A DNA stretch of 6,359 bases from an uncultured Christensenella sp. (GCA_910579525.1 CAJTUK010000014.1:1-6359), one strand, 5' to 3'; positions 1 to 5,877 are shown, counted from the stretch's first letter. Translations and numbers: made by a program. Notes: generated by a model not told the origin, from the sequence alone.

Positions 1-1
1 T

Positions 2-241
2 TTAGATAGTCAGTTAGGGAATGCGTTAAGATATACGGTAATTGAAATAACCGATACGAACATAAAGGAACAGCGCATTCATATTTCTTATGCAAGTACT
101 GACAGCGGACTAATTACAAATTTAGCCGACAGCACAAAATATTATTTGCCTACAAATATTGAAAGCGAAAAAACTTGCAACATAACAGGAACACTTTTGG
201 AAGATAACGCAGAGCCGTTTTTTGGCAATTCTGCGGACTAA
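2..241 (+). CDS. C-terminal end of an unrecognised protein (5' end outside the window)
   Basis: An open frame runs from the window edge to a TAA at 239-241 without a stop, giving at least 79 residues. No start is needed inside the window, so this is the 3' end of a longer gene. The visible part is hydrophilic, rich in Ser, Thr, Asn and Asp, and mixes short predicted strands (such as YTVIEITDT and RIHISYAST) with polar turns. There is no membrane segment in this piece, and the end is acidic. I recognise no family. The next gene starts 15 bases after the stop, which suggests co-transcription with the membrane protein that follows. The frame is convincing because codon use matches the neighbours and the stop sits right before a good ribosome binding site. 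The function cannot be stated. Confidence 0.7.
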   Translation, partial: LDSQLGNALRYTVIEITDTNIKEQRIHISYASTDSGLITNLADSTKYYLPTNIESEKTCNITGTLLEDNAEPFFGNSAD

Positions 242-256
242 TCGGGGGCGGTTACT

Positions 257-724
257 ATGGAAGAAAACATTTATGAACGGTTAGAATTAACCGAAATAAA
301 AAACGATTATAGTTTAGCCGTCCATAAATCAGACACAACGCAAATAGCGTTAGTCGCTATTCTAACGGCTATTGCGGCGGCGGTCTTTTCTGCGGTTGAT
401 TTGATTTTGGGTTGCTCTTGTAATCTGAACGTAAACGAATGTATATTGCTGACTTTCAAGATATTCAATTTCATAGTAATCGGCTGTACGCTGGTTTATA
501 ACGTGGCTTTACAATTTGAAAAAATCCGTATCAACAAGATAAAGACGGAAAAAGACATTGCAAGCAAGATAACCCCCGTTCAAGGGCAAATAGATTATTA
601 CAAAGGCAAGATAGAATATGAAAATAAAAGGTTAAAACTAATAAAATTTTGTTATTCCGTTGCATATTGCACAATAGCGACGATTGAAATTTTACTTTTA
701 ATTTTGGCGTTCATAATCAAGTAA
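257..724 (+). CDS. Small three-helix membrane protein of unknown function
   Basis: This 155-residue protein has a polar N-terminal stretch (1-29), hydrophobic segments at about 30-51, 62-84 and 131-154, and a charged Lys/Glu-rich, probably helical region at 88-130 between helices two and three. The first two segments form a hairpin, and the third ends the protein almost at its last residue. There is no signal peptide, catalytic motif or known domain that I can name. The start is supported by a G-rich ribosome binding site (GGGGGCGG, 243-250) six bases before the ATG. It lies 15 bases downstream of the preceding partial gene and is followed by a strong terminator, so it is probably the last gene of its operon. 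A small pore-forming or signalling membrane protein (for example of SLATT-like layout) is possible, but I see no diagnostic residue for that, and the role stays unknown. Confidence 0.8.
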   Translation: MEENIYERLELTEIKNDYSLAVHKSDTTQIALVAILTAIAAAVFSAVDLILGCSCNLNVNECILLTFKIFNFIVIGCTLVYNVALQFEKIRINKIKTEKDIASKITPVQGQIDYYKGKIEYENKRLKLIKFCYSVAYCTIATIEILLLILAFIIK

Positions 725-782
725 AATCAATAACAAGGTGTAAAATGAAAATGCGCTCGTCTTAAAACTACATAAAAATGTG

Positions 783-815
783 GCGTTCACGCAAAATCGC
801 GTGAACGCTTTTTTT
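783..815 (+). terminator. Intrinsic terminator closing the upstream operon
   Basis: A perfect 10-bp stem (GCGTTCACGC at 783-792, GCGTGAACGC at 799-808) with a six-base loop is followed at once by seven T's (809-815). It lies 58 bases after the stop of the three-helix membrane protein and is oriented for the + strand. No T-run follows on the opposite strand, so it is directional. Confidence 0.92.
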
Positions 816-820
816 ATTGC

Positions 821-838
821 TTGCGAAAAAAGTCGCAA
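821..838 (+). other. Short perfect hairpin in the leader
   Basis: TTGCGA (821-826) and TCGCAA (833-838) form a 6-bp stem with an A-rich six-base loop. Only three T's follow, so it is a poor terminator by itself. It lies between the strong terminator and the leader hairpin of the sigma-like gene. It may be part of the leader fold, or it may be chance. Confidence 0.4.
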
Positions 839-851
839 TTTGAAATGTCGT

Positions 852-913
852 AGTCCTCCCGTGCAAATTTGGAAATTTAATCAATTTTCAAATTCAATCG
901 GGAGGACTTTTTT
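852..913 (+). promoter_or_regulatory. Leader hairpin with T-run covering the ribosome binding site of the sigma-like gene
   Basis: AGTCCTCCCG (852-861) pairs perfectly with CGGGAGGACT (899-908). Between the arms, a second A/T-rich stem of about 12 bp with one G-U pair can form (about 865-876 with 881-892). T's fill 908-913, and the ATG of the next gene is at 914. The 3' arm contains GGGAGG (900-905), the only plausible Shine-Dalgarno for that gene, eight bases before its ATG. The element therefore looks like an intrinsic terminator and a ribosome-binding-site lock at the same time. The pairing is seen directly. A regulatory role (attenuation or translational switching) is inferred. No ligand-binding riboswitch class is recognised. 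Confidence 0.7.
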
Positions 914-1312
914 ATGTCGAAAATTAAATACACGTTCGCAGACGGCACGACAAGCGAAATCGAAGTTACGGACGAGGTTTACGCTCTGCACCTGCAATTA
1001 CAACAAGAGGAAAAGCGCAACCATTGGCGGGAAACACGGCGGCATATATCGCTCTACTACCTATTGGAAAACGGGGTAGATTTTACGGACAATGCCGCCG
1101 ACTCTTTTACCGCCGTAGAGTTGCGCGAGAACGACGAGCGAATAAAAAAAGCAATAACAAAACTATTGCCCGAACAGCAAGCACTAATCAAAAAGATATT
1201 TTACGAGGGCAAGACAATTACGGAAATAGCAAAAGCGGAAAATGTCGGCAAGTCTGCTATTGCCAACCGCTTAACGCGAATTTACATAAAAATCAAAAAA
1301 TTTTTGAATTAG
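914..1312 (+). CDS. Sigma-70 region 4-like DNA-binding regulator
   Basis: This 132-residue protein resembles the small sigma-70-family proteins often found in Firmicutes phages and integrative elements. Residues 1-35 form a short strand-turn-strand followed by a helix (a K-Y-T-F-ADGT start and an EVTDEV motif). Residues 36-45 are basic and contain the typical RETRRHISL segment. Residues 77-131 look like sigma region 4: a helix with LLPEQQALIKKIFYEGKT, then the helix-turn-helix with TITEIAKAENVGKSAIANRL at about 101-120, and a lysine-rich end. Region 2, which binds the -10 element and core polymerase, is absent, so it is not a complete sigma factor. It more likely acts as a promoter-specific activator or partial sigma. 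The ATG follows GGGAGG by eight bases, and that site is buried in the leader hairpin. It is the first gene of the unit that runs to 5852. Its target promoters are unknown. Confidence 0.85.
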   Translation: MSKIKYTFADGTTSEIEVTDEVYALHLQLQQEEKRNHWRETRRHISLYYLLENGVDFTDNAADSFTAVELRENDERIKKAITKLLPEQQALIKKIFYEGKTITEIAKAENVGKSAIANRLTRIYIKIKKFLN

Positions 1313-1330
1313 ACCGTGAACTTTCGCCGT

Positions 1331-1382
1331 TCCCGTGCTTATAAGTAGAGGCGCAAAACCGCCTACTACTGAAACGGGGGTG
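1331..1382 (+). promoter_or_regulatory. Structured leader covering the ribosome binding site of the GTG-start HTH gene
   Basis: An inner hairpin pairs GTAGAGGCG (1345-1353) with CGCCT and CTAC (1360-1364 and 1366-1369), with a single bulged A at 1365 and a six-base loop. An outer stem pairs CCCGT (1332-1336) with ACGGG (1374-1378), extendable by a T-G pair. The outer 3' arm overlaps the G-run (1376-1380) that serves as Shine-Dalgarno for the GTG start at 1388. There is no T-run, so translational control is more likely than termination. The outer stem is only five to six pairs, so its stability is uncertain. Confidence 0.5.
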
Positions 1383-1387
1383 CGGAC

Positions 1388-1624
1388 GTGAAAATCAAAC
1401 AAGAATTATTGCAAGCCTTTTTAGACAAGTACGGCATAACTGCGGCTATGCTGGCGCGTGAAATCGGCGTTGACGAAAGAGAAATACAAACGCTGTTAGA
1501 CGGCGGCGCGGTAAACGAGGCAACGGCGAGGAAATTCATTTATTATTTTGGCGCGGACGAGGCTATGAAAATGATAGATTGGGCGGCGTTGGGTAAAGAA
1601 ATACCGAATATCGGCAAGAGGTAA
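1388..1624 (+). CDS. Small helix-turn-helix protein, GTG start
   Basis: This 78-residue protein is mostly helical. Residues 5-16 form a first helix. Residues 17-39 fit an XRE/Cro-like helix-turn-helix (ITAAMLAREIGVDEREIQTL), with the usual Ala-x-x-hydrophobic-Gly pattern at the turn. A third helix follows around 44-56. The ending (AMKMIDWAALGKEI) could mediate dimerisation. This is probably a DNA-binding regulator or accessory protein, and its targets are unknown. The start is GTG at 1388, preceded by GGGGGTG (1376-1382) at a spacing of five bases. No ATG nearby has a comparable site. It begins 75 bases after the sigma-like gene, across a structured gap, and its stop is only two bases before the next start, so it is tied to the downstream genes. 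Its small size and pairing with a sigma region-4 protein suggest accessory or mobile DNA, by inference. Confidence 0.8.
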   Translation: MKIKQELLQAFLDKYGITAAMLAREIGVDEREIQTLLDGGAVNEATARKFIYYFGADEAMKMIDWAALGKEIPNIGKR

Positions 1625-1626
1625 AA

Positions 1627-1863
1627 ATGGCGAACGAAACTTTTGTGAAAGTCGCATATATCGGCTTACAAAAACAAGACGGCTCTTTAATGCTGAACGT
1701 GCCTTTATACGTTAAAGCAAGCGAGCTTAATAAAAGCGGTATGACGGAAACGCAGGAAAAAACGATTAGCCGAATAACCGAAATAATGATAAAGCGGTAT
1801 GAAAAGCAACTGACGGACTACTTTTTGAGCCTCAAAGAAAAATCAAAAAAGGAGGAACTATGA
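1627..1863 (+). CDS. Unrecognised 78-residue cytoplasmic protein
   Basis: There is no family I recognise. Residues 5-30 suggest a small beta hairpin (TFVKVAYIGL, a polar turn, then LMLNVPLYV). Residues 41-75 look like one long helix with regular hydrophobic spacing (ISRITEIMIKRYEKQLTDYFL) and a very basic end. There is no signal peptide or membrane segment, so it should stay in the cytoplasm. The ATG lies two bases after the previous stop, and its site (GAGG, 1618-1621) is inside the end of that gene, which implies translational coupling. Its own end overlaps the next start as ATGA at 1860-1863. It sits between the DNA-binding proteins and the membrane-anchored proteins, so it could be an adaptor or regulator, but nothing in the sequence proves either. 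Confidence 0.75.
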   Translation: MANETFVKVAYIGLQKQDGSLMLNVPLYVKASELNKSGMTETQEKTISRITEIMIKRYEKQLTDYFLSLKEKSKKEEL

Positions 1864-3164
1864 AAGCATTAAAAACGATTGCGAACTGCTGTTTGGTGTT
1901 TATAACCGTAATAGCCGTATGTGTTATTATCGCGTTTGTTTACTACCACTATTTTGTTCACGATATAACGGTCGGAACAAACTATATCGACAATCAAATC
2001 GGGCTTGACATAAAAAAAGCGGACGAATTGACGGACGAGGAAAAAGACGAGTTTGAGGAACGGTATTTTATGGAAGCGAATTTTTACAGCAACGCAAAAA
2101 ACAACGGTATCGCGTTACAGGAAATGAAACTGAATTATTTTACAGATTACAAGCTACTGTCAACGGGCTACCGCTCTACGGGAATGCAGTTTTTGGGCGA
2201 TTTGAAACAAGAGGACTTGCGGCTGGTGGAAACGACGACGGAACAAGCCAACCGCGACGAACCGCAAAATTTTACCTACTACGACACAACAAACGGCATA
2301 AATTGGGACGGCGGCAAACTACGCACACAACTGAACCGCGAAACGGCGTTCGTGATAAGCATAGACGGCAAGCCCTATCAGATACAGTTAGATAAAACTT
2401 ATGATTGGACGACCTACGAACGGCAATGGTACACGCTGTGGATTTGGAACAAGCCCACGCAACACATAATTTACTACAACTATCTGAACGTGTTCGCGGA
2501 CTGTATGCAAGCGATACGCTCGAACAGCGCGGGTTATGGCGACTACTATATAACCGTCGATTTAAGCGAGTATTTTACTATTCGAGAGTTCGACGCGGAA
2601 AGCGGAAAATATAAGACGGACGACGTAACCGACATAATAAAATCGTATTCCGTACTCAAATTCCATTATGACGAGAACGGCGCGCGGAATAGTAGCCAGT
2701 CAATGTTCAACTGTATAGACTGTAACCCGAAATATGATATATCGGACGAACAAATCGACACTACCTATTGGCAAGAACGTATGACTTACACGCTGACGGA
2801 CACAAGCAAGTTGAACAGCGCGGCGTTGTTCGTTTATAGGTACAGCGAGGTTTACGACGGCTATTTTGTTTCGCTCTCTATGGACGGCAAAAAGTTGTTT
2901 TCAGATATGCCCCGCGCAAAAGTTAATATCGTGTTAGATATAGATACGCCGTATTTGGAACATAGCATTGTCGGCTTGGACTATAACGCATTTGACGGGC
3001 TGGAAATAGACACGCTTACTATTCGCGGCGGCGTTCGTACTTTCTACCTCTTGGAAAAATCGTTGAACGATACGCAGTTAAAAACACTCAAACGCAGTCG
3101 CGGTATCACGTTGGACGGCTTGGAAAAGGCGATAAATACGGAATACAGCGAGGTGGTTATATGA
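1860..3164 (+). CDS. Large membrane-anchored protein with unrecognised ectodomain
   Basis: This 434-residue protein has one hydrophobic helix at about residues 9-29 after a short Lys-containing N-terminus, followed by some 400 polar residues. The layout suggests a signal anchor with the bulk outside the cytoplasm. There is no convincing lipobox and no LPxTG sorting signal. The ectodomain is rich in Tyr, Trp, Thr and Asp and appears to mix strands and helices. It contains a C-x-x-C pair (C285, C288) in a NCIDCN context and another cysteine at 215, which could form a disulfide or bind metal. I recognise no enzyme motif. The start has AAGGAGG (1849-1855) four bases upstream and overlaps the previous stop as ATGA. 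Its own end overlaps the next start in the same way. This tight coupling suggests a stoichiometric complex with the two following anchored proteins. An internal + frame at 2405-2614 is only a shadow. Confidence 0.85.
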   Translation: MKALKTIANCCLVFITVIAVCVIIAFVYYHYFVHDITVGTNYIDNQIGLDIKKADELTDEEKDEFEERYFMEANFYSNAKNNGIALQEMKLNYFTDYKLLSTGYRSTGMQFLGDLKQEDLRLVETTTEQANRDEPQNFTYYDTTNGINWDGGKLRTQLNRETAFVISIDGKPYQIQLDKTYDWTTYERQWYTLWIWNKPTQHIIYYNYLNVFADCMQAIRSNSAGYGDYYITVDLSEYFTIREFDAESGKYKTDDVTDIIKSYSVLKFHYDENGARNSSQSMFNCIDCNPKYDISDEQIDTTYWQERMTYTLTDTSKLNSAALFVYRYSEVYDGYFVSLSMDGKKLFSDMPRAKVNIVLDIDTPYLEHSIVGLDYNAFDGLEIDTLTIRGGVRTFYLLEKSLNDTQLKTLKRSRGITLDGLEKAINTEYSEVVI

Positions 3165-3688
3165 AAAAAATCATAGGTATGGTTATTCTCTATCTGCTTT
3201 CTTTCGTCATTATCGTGGTTGCGGTGTTCTGCGGGATTCGGTTGTATAAGGAAATCAAGGCTGAAAGTTATATAAACGGCTCTATAGATATAAGCAACCG
3301 ATTCACGCAAGAAAGTTTTAACTATTCGTCTACGAGCGTGGTTTTCTATCACGATTTATACGACGACACCGACACATACGCATTTGAAAAAGATTTGCTC
3401 AAAGTCGAGAATTTTGACGGCAAGAAAAAGACCTATCAAGTTGTATTGAACGATTACGTTTTGCTGAATACGGAAATAAACGCCGGCTCGGTATTCTCAA
3501 CGGTAGATATGGACTTTTACGACACGAACGGGAACGTAATCAACAGCGCGGTTATGAAAATATCGGTCAAATTTTTGAGTAACAAAACAACGCTAACGCT
3601 TACCACTACGGGCAAGGAAAACGCGAGTTTTCTCGAACAGTATTTTGCGGACAACGGCATACGCCTACGCATAATCGAAATTTTATAG
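3161..3688 (+). CDS. Small membrane-anchored protein with beta-rich ectodomain
   Basis: This 175-residue protein starts MKK and has a strong hydrophobic helix at about 4-26. A short basic/amphipathic linker (RLYKEIKAE) follows, then a 140-residue polar domain that looks beta-rich, with alternating patterns such as YQVVLNDYVLL, STVDMDFYDT and TTLTLTTTG. One cysteine lies at residue 24 inside the helix, but the preceding residues (AVF) do not make a lipobox. Orientation is expected to be N-in and C-out. No family is recognised. The start overlaps the preceding stop as ATGA (3161-3164) and has GAGGTGG at 3149-3155. The next gene begins nine bases after its stop. Its layout (one N-terminal helix, soluble outer domain) repeats that of both neighbours, which points to a common location at the cell surface and perhaps one assembly. 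Confidence 0.85.
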   Translation: MKKIIGMVILYLLSFVIIVVAVFCGIRLYKEIKAESYINGSIDISNRFTQESFNYSSTSVVFYHDLYDDTDTYAFEKDLLKVENFDGKKKTYQVVLNDYVLLNTEINAGSVFSTVDMDFYDTNGNVINSAVMKISVKFLSNKTTLTLTTTGKENASFLEQYFADNGIRLRIIEIL

Positions 3689-3697
3689 GGGGAAACA

Positions 3698-4636
3698 ATG
3701 TCAACGACGAAAAAAGTATTAACTATAATTTTCAGTATTCTCATAATCGGCGCGTTTGCGTTCCTTTTGACTTGGGGCATTATAAATTGGTCGAAGGTCA
3801 AGGACGGAATGGCGGGCAACGGACTATATACGCAAGAGGACGTGCAAAAATCTTATGAGGACGGCTATTCTACCGCCCTCAAAGACAAGGACGAATACGA
3901 CAAACTAATCAACAGTTACCGCGACACGATAACCACGCAGAACGATTTAATATCGCAGTACACGAGCGAGGCAACCGCCTTAAATAATTCAATCAAAGAC
4001 TATCAAGGGCAGATTACCACGCTGAACGAACAAAAAGCGGCAATCTCGGCGCAGGTCGATACGCTGAACACTATCAAGGCAAGCAACGAAACAACAATTA
4101 CGGAATTAAACGGGCAGATTGCCGCGCTTTCTACCGAAATTATGACCTTGCAAGGCAACAAGAACGAGAACGAACGGCAAATTGCCGCGCTTACGGAACA
4201 ACTTACGAACTTACAAATGCTGAATACGCAGTTGCAGGAAAACAACGCTCTGAACGCAAAGACGATAAACGGGCTGAACGCGCAAATTGCAAGTTTGAAC
4301 AATCAGATTGCCGATTTAACGCTACAAACGCAAAATAATTCGTCCGTCGTAAATGCGCTGAACGTAAAAATTGCGGAATTGCAAAAGTCCGTGAGTTATT
4401 ACGAACAGTATCTGTCTACATTGGAAAGCGGCGAGCAAGTCGTTGCCACGTTCGAGTTTGACGGGAGCGTTTACAACATACAAGTAGTAAACAAGAACAG
4501 TCTTTTGACGGTTGCAACGCCGCCCTCAACGGCTTACGTTATATTCAACGGCTGGACGGTTGACGGTGAACCTATCGACCTTGCCACTTACCGCATAACG
4601 GCGAACACCAAAGATAGTTGCCGACGTAACGCATAA
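3698..4636 (+). CDS. Membrane-anchored coiled-coil B-repeat protein, N-terminal part (frame broken)
   Basis: These 312 residues are the front of a surface protein whose remainder lies in another frame (4653-5852). Residues 8-30 form a membrane helix. Residues 43-64 (YTQEDVQKSYEDGYSTALKD) precede a long coiled coil at about 65-245, with repeated Leu-Asn-x-Gln-Ile-Ala-x-Leu units and runs of Asn, Gln and Thr, typical of a stalk. Residues 248-304 are most of the first InlB-type B-repeat, including the FNGWTVDG core. From residue 305 the frame changes, and the protein ends after eight unrelated residues. Base by base, removal of one A in the AAA at 4610-4612 restores the repeat (KIVADVTHKY). The start is firm: AGGGGG at 3687-3692, five bases before the ATG. 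The restored product would be about 717 residues. It is likely a surface stalk bearing an adhesive or binding tip. Confidence 0.85.
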   Translation: MSTTKKVLTIIFSILIIGAFAFLLTWGIINWSKVKDGMAGNGLYTQEDVQKSYEDGYSTALKDKDEYDKLINSYRDTITTQNDLISQYTSEATALNNSIKDYQGQITTLNEQKAAISAQVDTLNTIKASNETTITELNGQIAALSTEIMTLQGNKNENERQIAALTEQLTNLQMLNTQLQENNALNAKTINGLNAQIASLNNQIADLTLQTQNNSSVVNALNVKIAELQKSVSYYEQYLSTLESGEQVVATFEFDGSVYNIQVVNKNSLLTVATPPSTAYVIFNGWTVDGEPIDLATYRITANTKDSCRRNA

Positions 4637-5435
4637 ATACGAGGTCAATTTTATGGTAGACGGCGAAAACTACCACAACGAAATCGTACTGAAAAACGCA
4701 CAAGTAACCGCGCCCGCCGCGCCTACGAAAAACGGCTATATTTTCGAGGGCTGGACGATAGACGGAAACAGCGTTGTAAATCTTACAACCTACACCGTAA
4801 CGCAGAACGTAACATTTACGGCGAAATTCACAAAGCTGTATTCCGTCGTGTTCAAGTACGAGGAAACCACGCTGAAAAACGAAACCGTAAAAAGCGGTAA
4901 CTATGCAACCGCGCCGACGGCATCAAGCACGGCGTACAAAGTTTTCAACGGCTGGAAAGTAAACGGCGTGGCGGTCAACGTGAACGAATACCGCATAACC
5001 GCCGACACCGTATTTGTCGCAGATATAACGTATAAGTATGATGTCAAATTCATAGCGGACGGCAAAATGCACAATACGCAGATAGTCGAACGCAACGGCA
5101 AGCCTACCGTACCCGCCAACCCTACAAAGACAAATTATGTATTTGTCGGCTGGTCTGTGGACGGAACGAACACCGTCAACGTAAGCAATTACACCGTTAC
5201 TGAAAACGTAACTTTTACGGCGGTGTTCCGTATTCAGTCCTATACGGTAACGTTTAAGAACAACGATAAAACGGTATCTATGCAAACGGTTGAACACGGC
5301 AAGTATGCAACCGTACCTGTTGTCAATATAGAAAATTTTGCGGGCTGGTCGCTCGACGGGGAAAACATTGTCGATTTGGAAAGTTACGCGATAACGGAAA
5401 ACGTAACTTTTACTGCGGTGGTTAATCAGTCTTTT
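4439..5435 (+). repeat. Five tandem InlB-type B-repeats (about 64-68 residues each)
   Basis: Repeat borders by eye are 4439-4640, 4641-4841, 4842-5039, 5040-5243 and 5244-5435. Each has a hydrophobic strand start, a Pro/Ala-Thr segment, the core F-x-GW-x-(V/I/L)-(D/N)G, and an ending YxxTxNxTFxA or YRITAxTxxVAD. This matches the Listeria-Bacteroides repeat pattern (Flg_new/InlB B-repeat families). Repeats 1 and 3 resemble each other most, as do 2 and 4, so a two-repeat block of 402 bases was duplicated. The first block is one base longer (403), which marks the frameshift. Confidence 0.85.
4607..4616 (+). other. Site of a one-base frameshift in the B-repeat protein
   Basis: Upstream codons (frame of 3698) encode repeat 1 up to Thr at 4607-4609. 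Downstream, the repeat continues in the frame of 4653 from AAG at 4611. Repeat 3 has six bases between the matching ACC and GTC codons, whereas repeat 1 has seven. One extra base, most simply an A in AAA (4610-4612), explains it. The shift must lie between 4599 and 4636, because stops bound both frames there (TAA 4596-4598 and TAA 4634-4636). The run is too short for typical transcript slippage, and no known programmed shift signal is visible. Confidence 0.85.
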
Positions 5436-5852
5436 AACGCAAATTCGCCTTTGTTTGGTACGTGGCTTGGTAAATGTGTCGGGGAAAATGCAGACGAGGC
5501 AAACGAGTTTATCAGAAAAATAGATTTAAGTGGCAACCCCCTTGAAATCAAAGCGGTAAGTGATACGCAATTTAGTTTACTTACTACTTTCAATATTCCT
5601 ATGGGCTACCCGTTAAAAATGGAAATATCGGAACTGACAAATACCACGATAAAATATAACGCGCTTATGCACTCGAATATTAAATTTGATTTGCGATATG
5701 ATGTCGCAAGCGATACATTAGTAGGAACAGTAACATTTACGAATACGAGCGAGGGAACAAACAAGGTTTATAACATTGTTTACGAACGCACGGAAAAAAG
5801 CTCGTTTATAGGTTTTAGCGGTACACCGTTCAATTACAACGATTTCAGTTAG
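4653..5852 (+). CDS. B-repeat surface protein, C-terminal part (downstream of frameshift)
   Basis: This 399-residue frame continues the coiled-coil protein: coding resemblance to the repeats extends upstream of the ATG to about 4611. It holds repeats 2 to 5 (residues 1-63, 64-129, 130-197 and 198-261), each with an FxGW- or FNGW-type core, and then a separate C-terminal domain (262-399). That domain begins NANSPLFGTWLGKC and has alternating strands (KMEISEL, TLVGTVTF, VYNIVYE), so it may be a beta-sandwich or barrel. No family is recognised. There is no signal peptide, no LPxTG and no membrane segment, so alone it could not reach the surface. A weak site (GAGGT, 4641-4645) lies seven bases before the ATG, so some re-initiation after the stop at 4636 is conceivable. 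It is most likely one gene broken by a real mutation or a base-calling error. Confidence 0.85.
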   Translation: MVDGENYHNEIVLKNAQVTAPAAPTKNGYIFEGWTIDGNSVVNLTTYTVTQNVTFTAKFTKLYSVVFKYEETTLKNETVKSGNYATAPTASSTAYKVFNGWKVNGVAVNVNEYRITADTVFVADITYKYDVKFIADGKMHNTQIVERNGKPTVPANPTKTNYVFVGWSVDGTNTVNVSNYTVTENVTFTAVFRIQSYTVTFKNNDKTVSMQTVEHGKYATVPVVNIENFAGWSLDGENIVDLESYAITENVTFTAVVNQSFNANSPLFGTWLGKCVGENADEANEFIRKIDLSGNPLEIKAVSDTQFSLLTTFNIPMGYPLKMEISELTNTTIKYNALMHSNIKFDLRYDVASDTLVGTVTFTNTSEGTNKVYNIVYERTEKSSFIGFSGTPFNYNDFS

Positions 5853-5877
5853 AACAAAACAACTTAATTATAACGCT

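Noticed and set aside
745..765. Six-codon mini-frame (MKMRSS) with AAGGTG upstream, before the terminator
   Set aside because: It could look like a leader peptide controlling the terminator at 783. However, it has no run of one amino acid, no alternative antiterminator pairing is visible, and a frame this short is expected by chance.
780..1079. Open + frame overlapping the terminator and the start of the sigma-like gene
   Set aside because: It runs through a strong terminator and a hairpin, has no ribosome binding site and no sensible domain. It is a shadow frame.
1024..1344. Open + frame inside the sigma-like gene
   Set aside because: It overlaps a gene with a recognised domain and gives an arginine/asparagine-rich nonsense product. 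It is a shadow.
1878..1924. Lipoprotein signal in the 434-residue protein (cysteines near residues 10, 11 and 21)
   Set aside because: The residues before these cysteines do not fit a lipobox, and the hydrophobic stretch continues past them, so a membrane anchor is preferred.
3044..3819. Open frames on the minus strand (3044-3352 and 3517-3819)
   Set aside because: Both lie antisense to well-supported genes, lack ribosome binding sites and show no domain. They result from low antisense stop frequency.
4610..4612. Programmed ribosomal frameshifting at AAA
   Set aside because: A +1 shift would be needed. No known +1 signal, rare-codon stall, nearby in-frame stop or long homopolymer is present, so an indel is the simpler explanation.
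4003..5297. Minus-strand frames opposite the coiled coil and B-repeats
   Set aside because: They mirror repetitive coding sequence (for example Ser/Cys/Phe-rich antisense of the coiled coil) and have no independent support.
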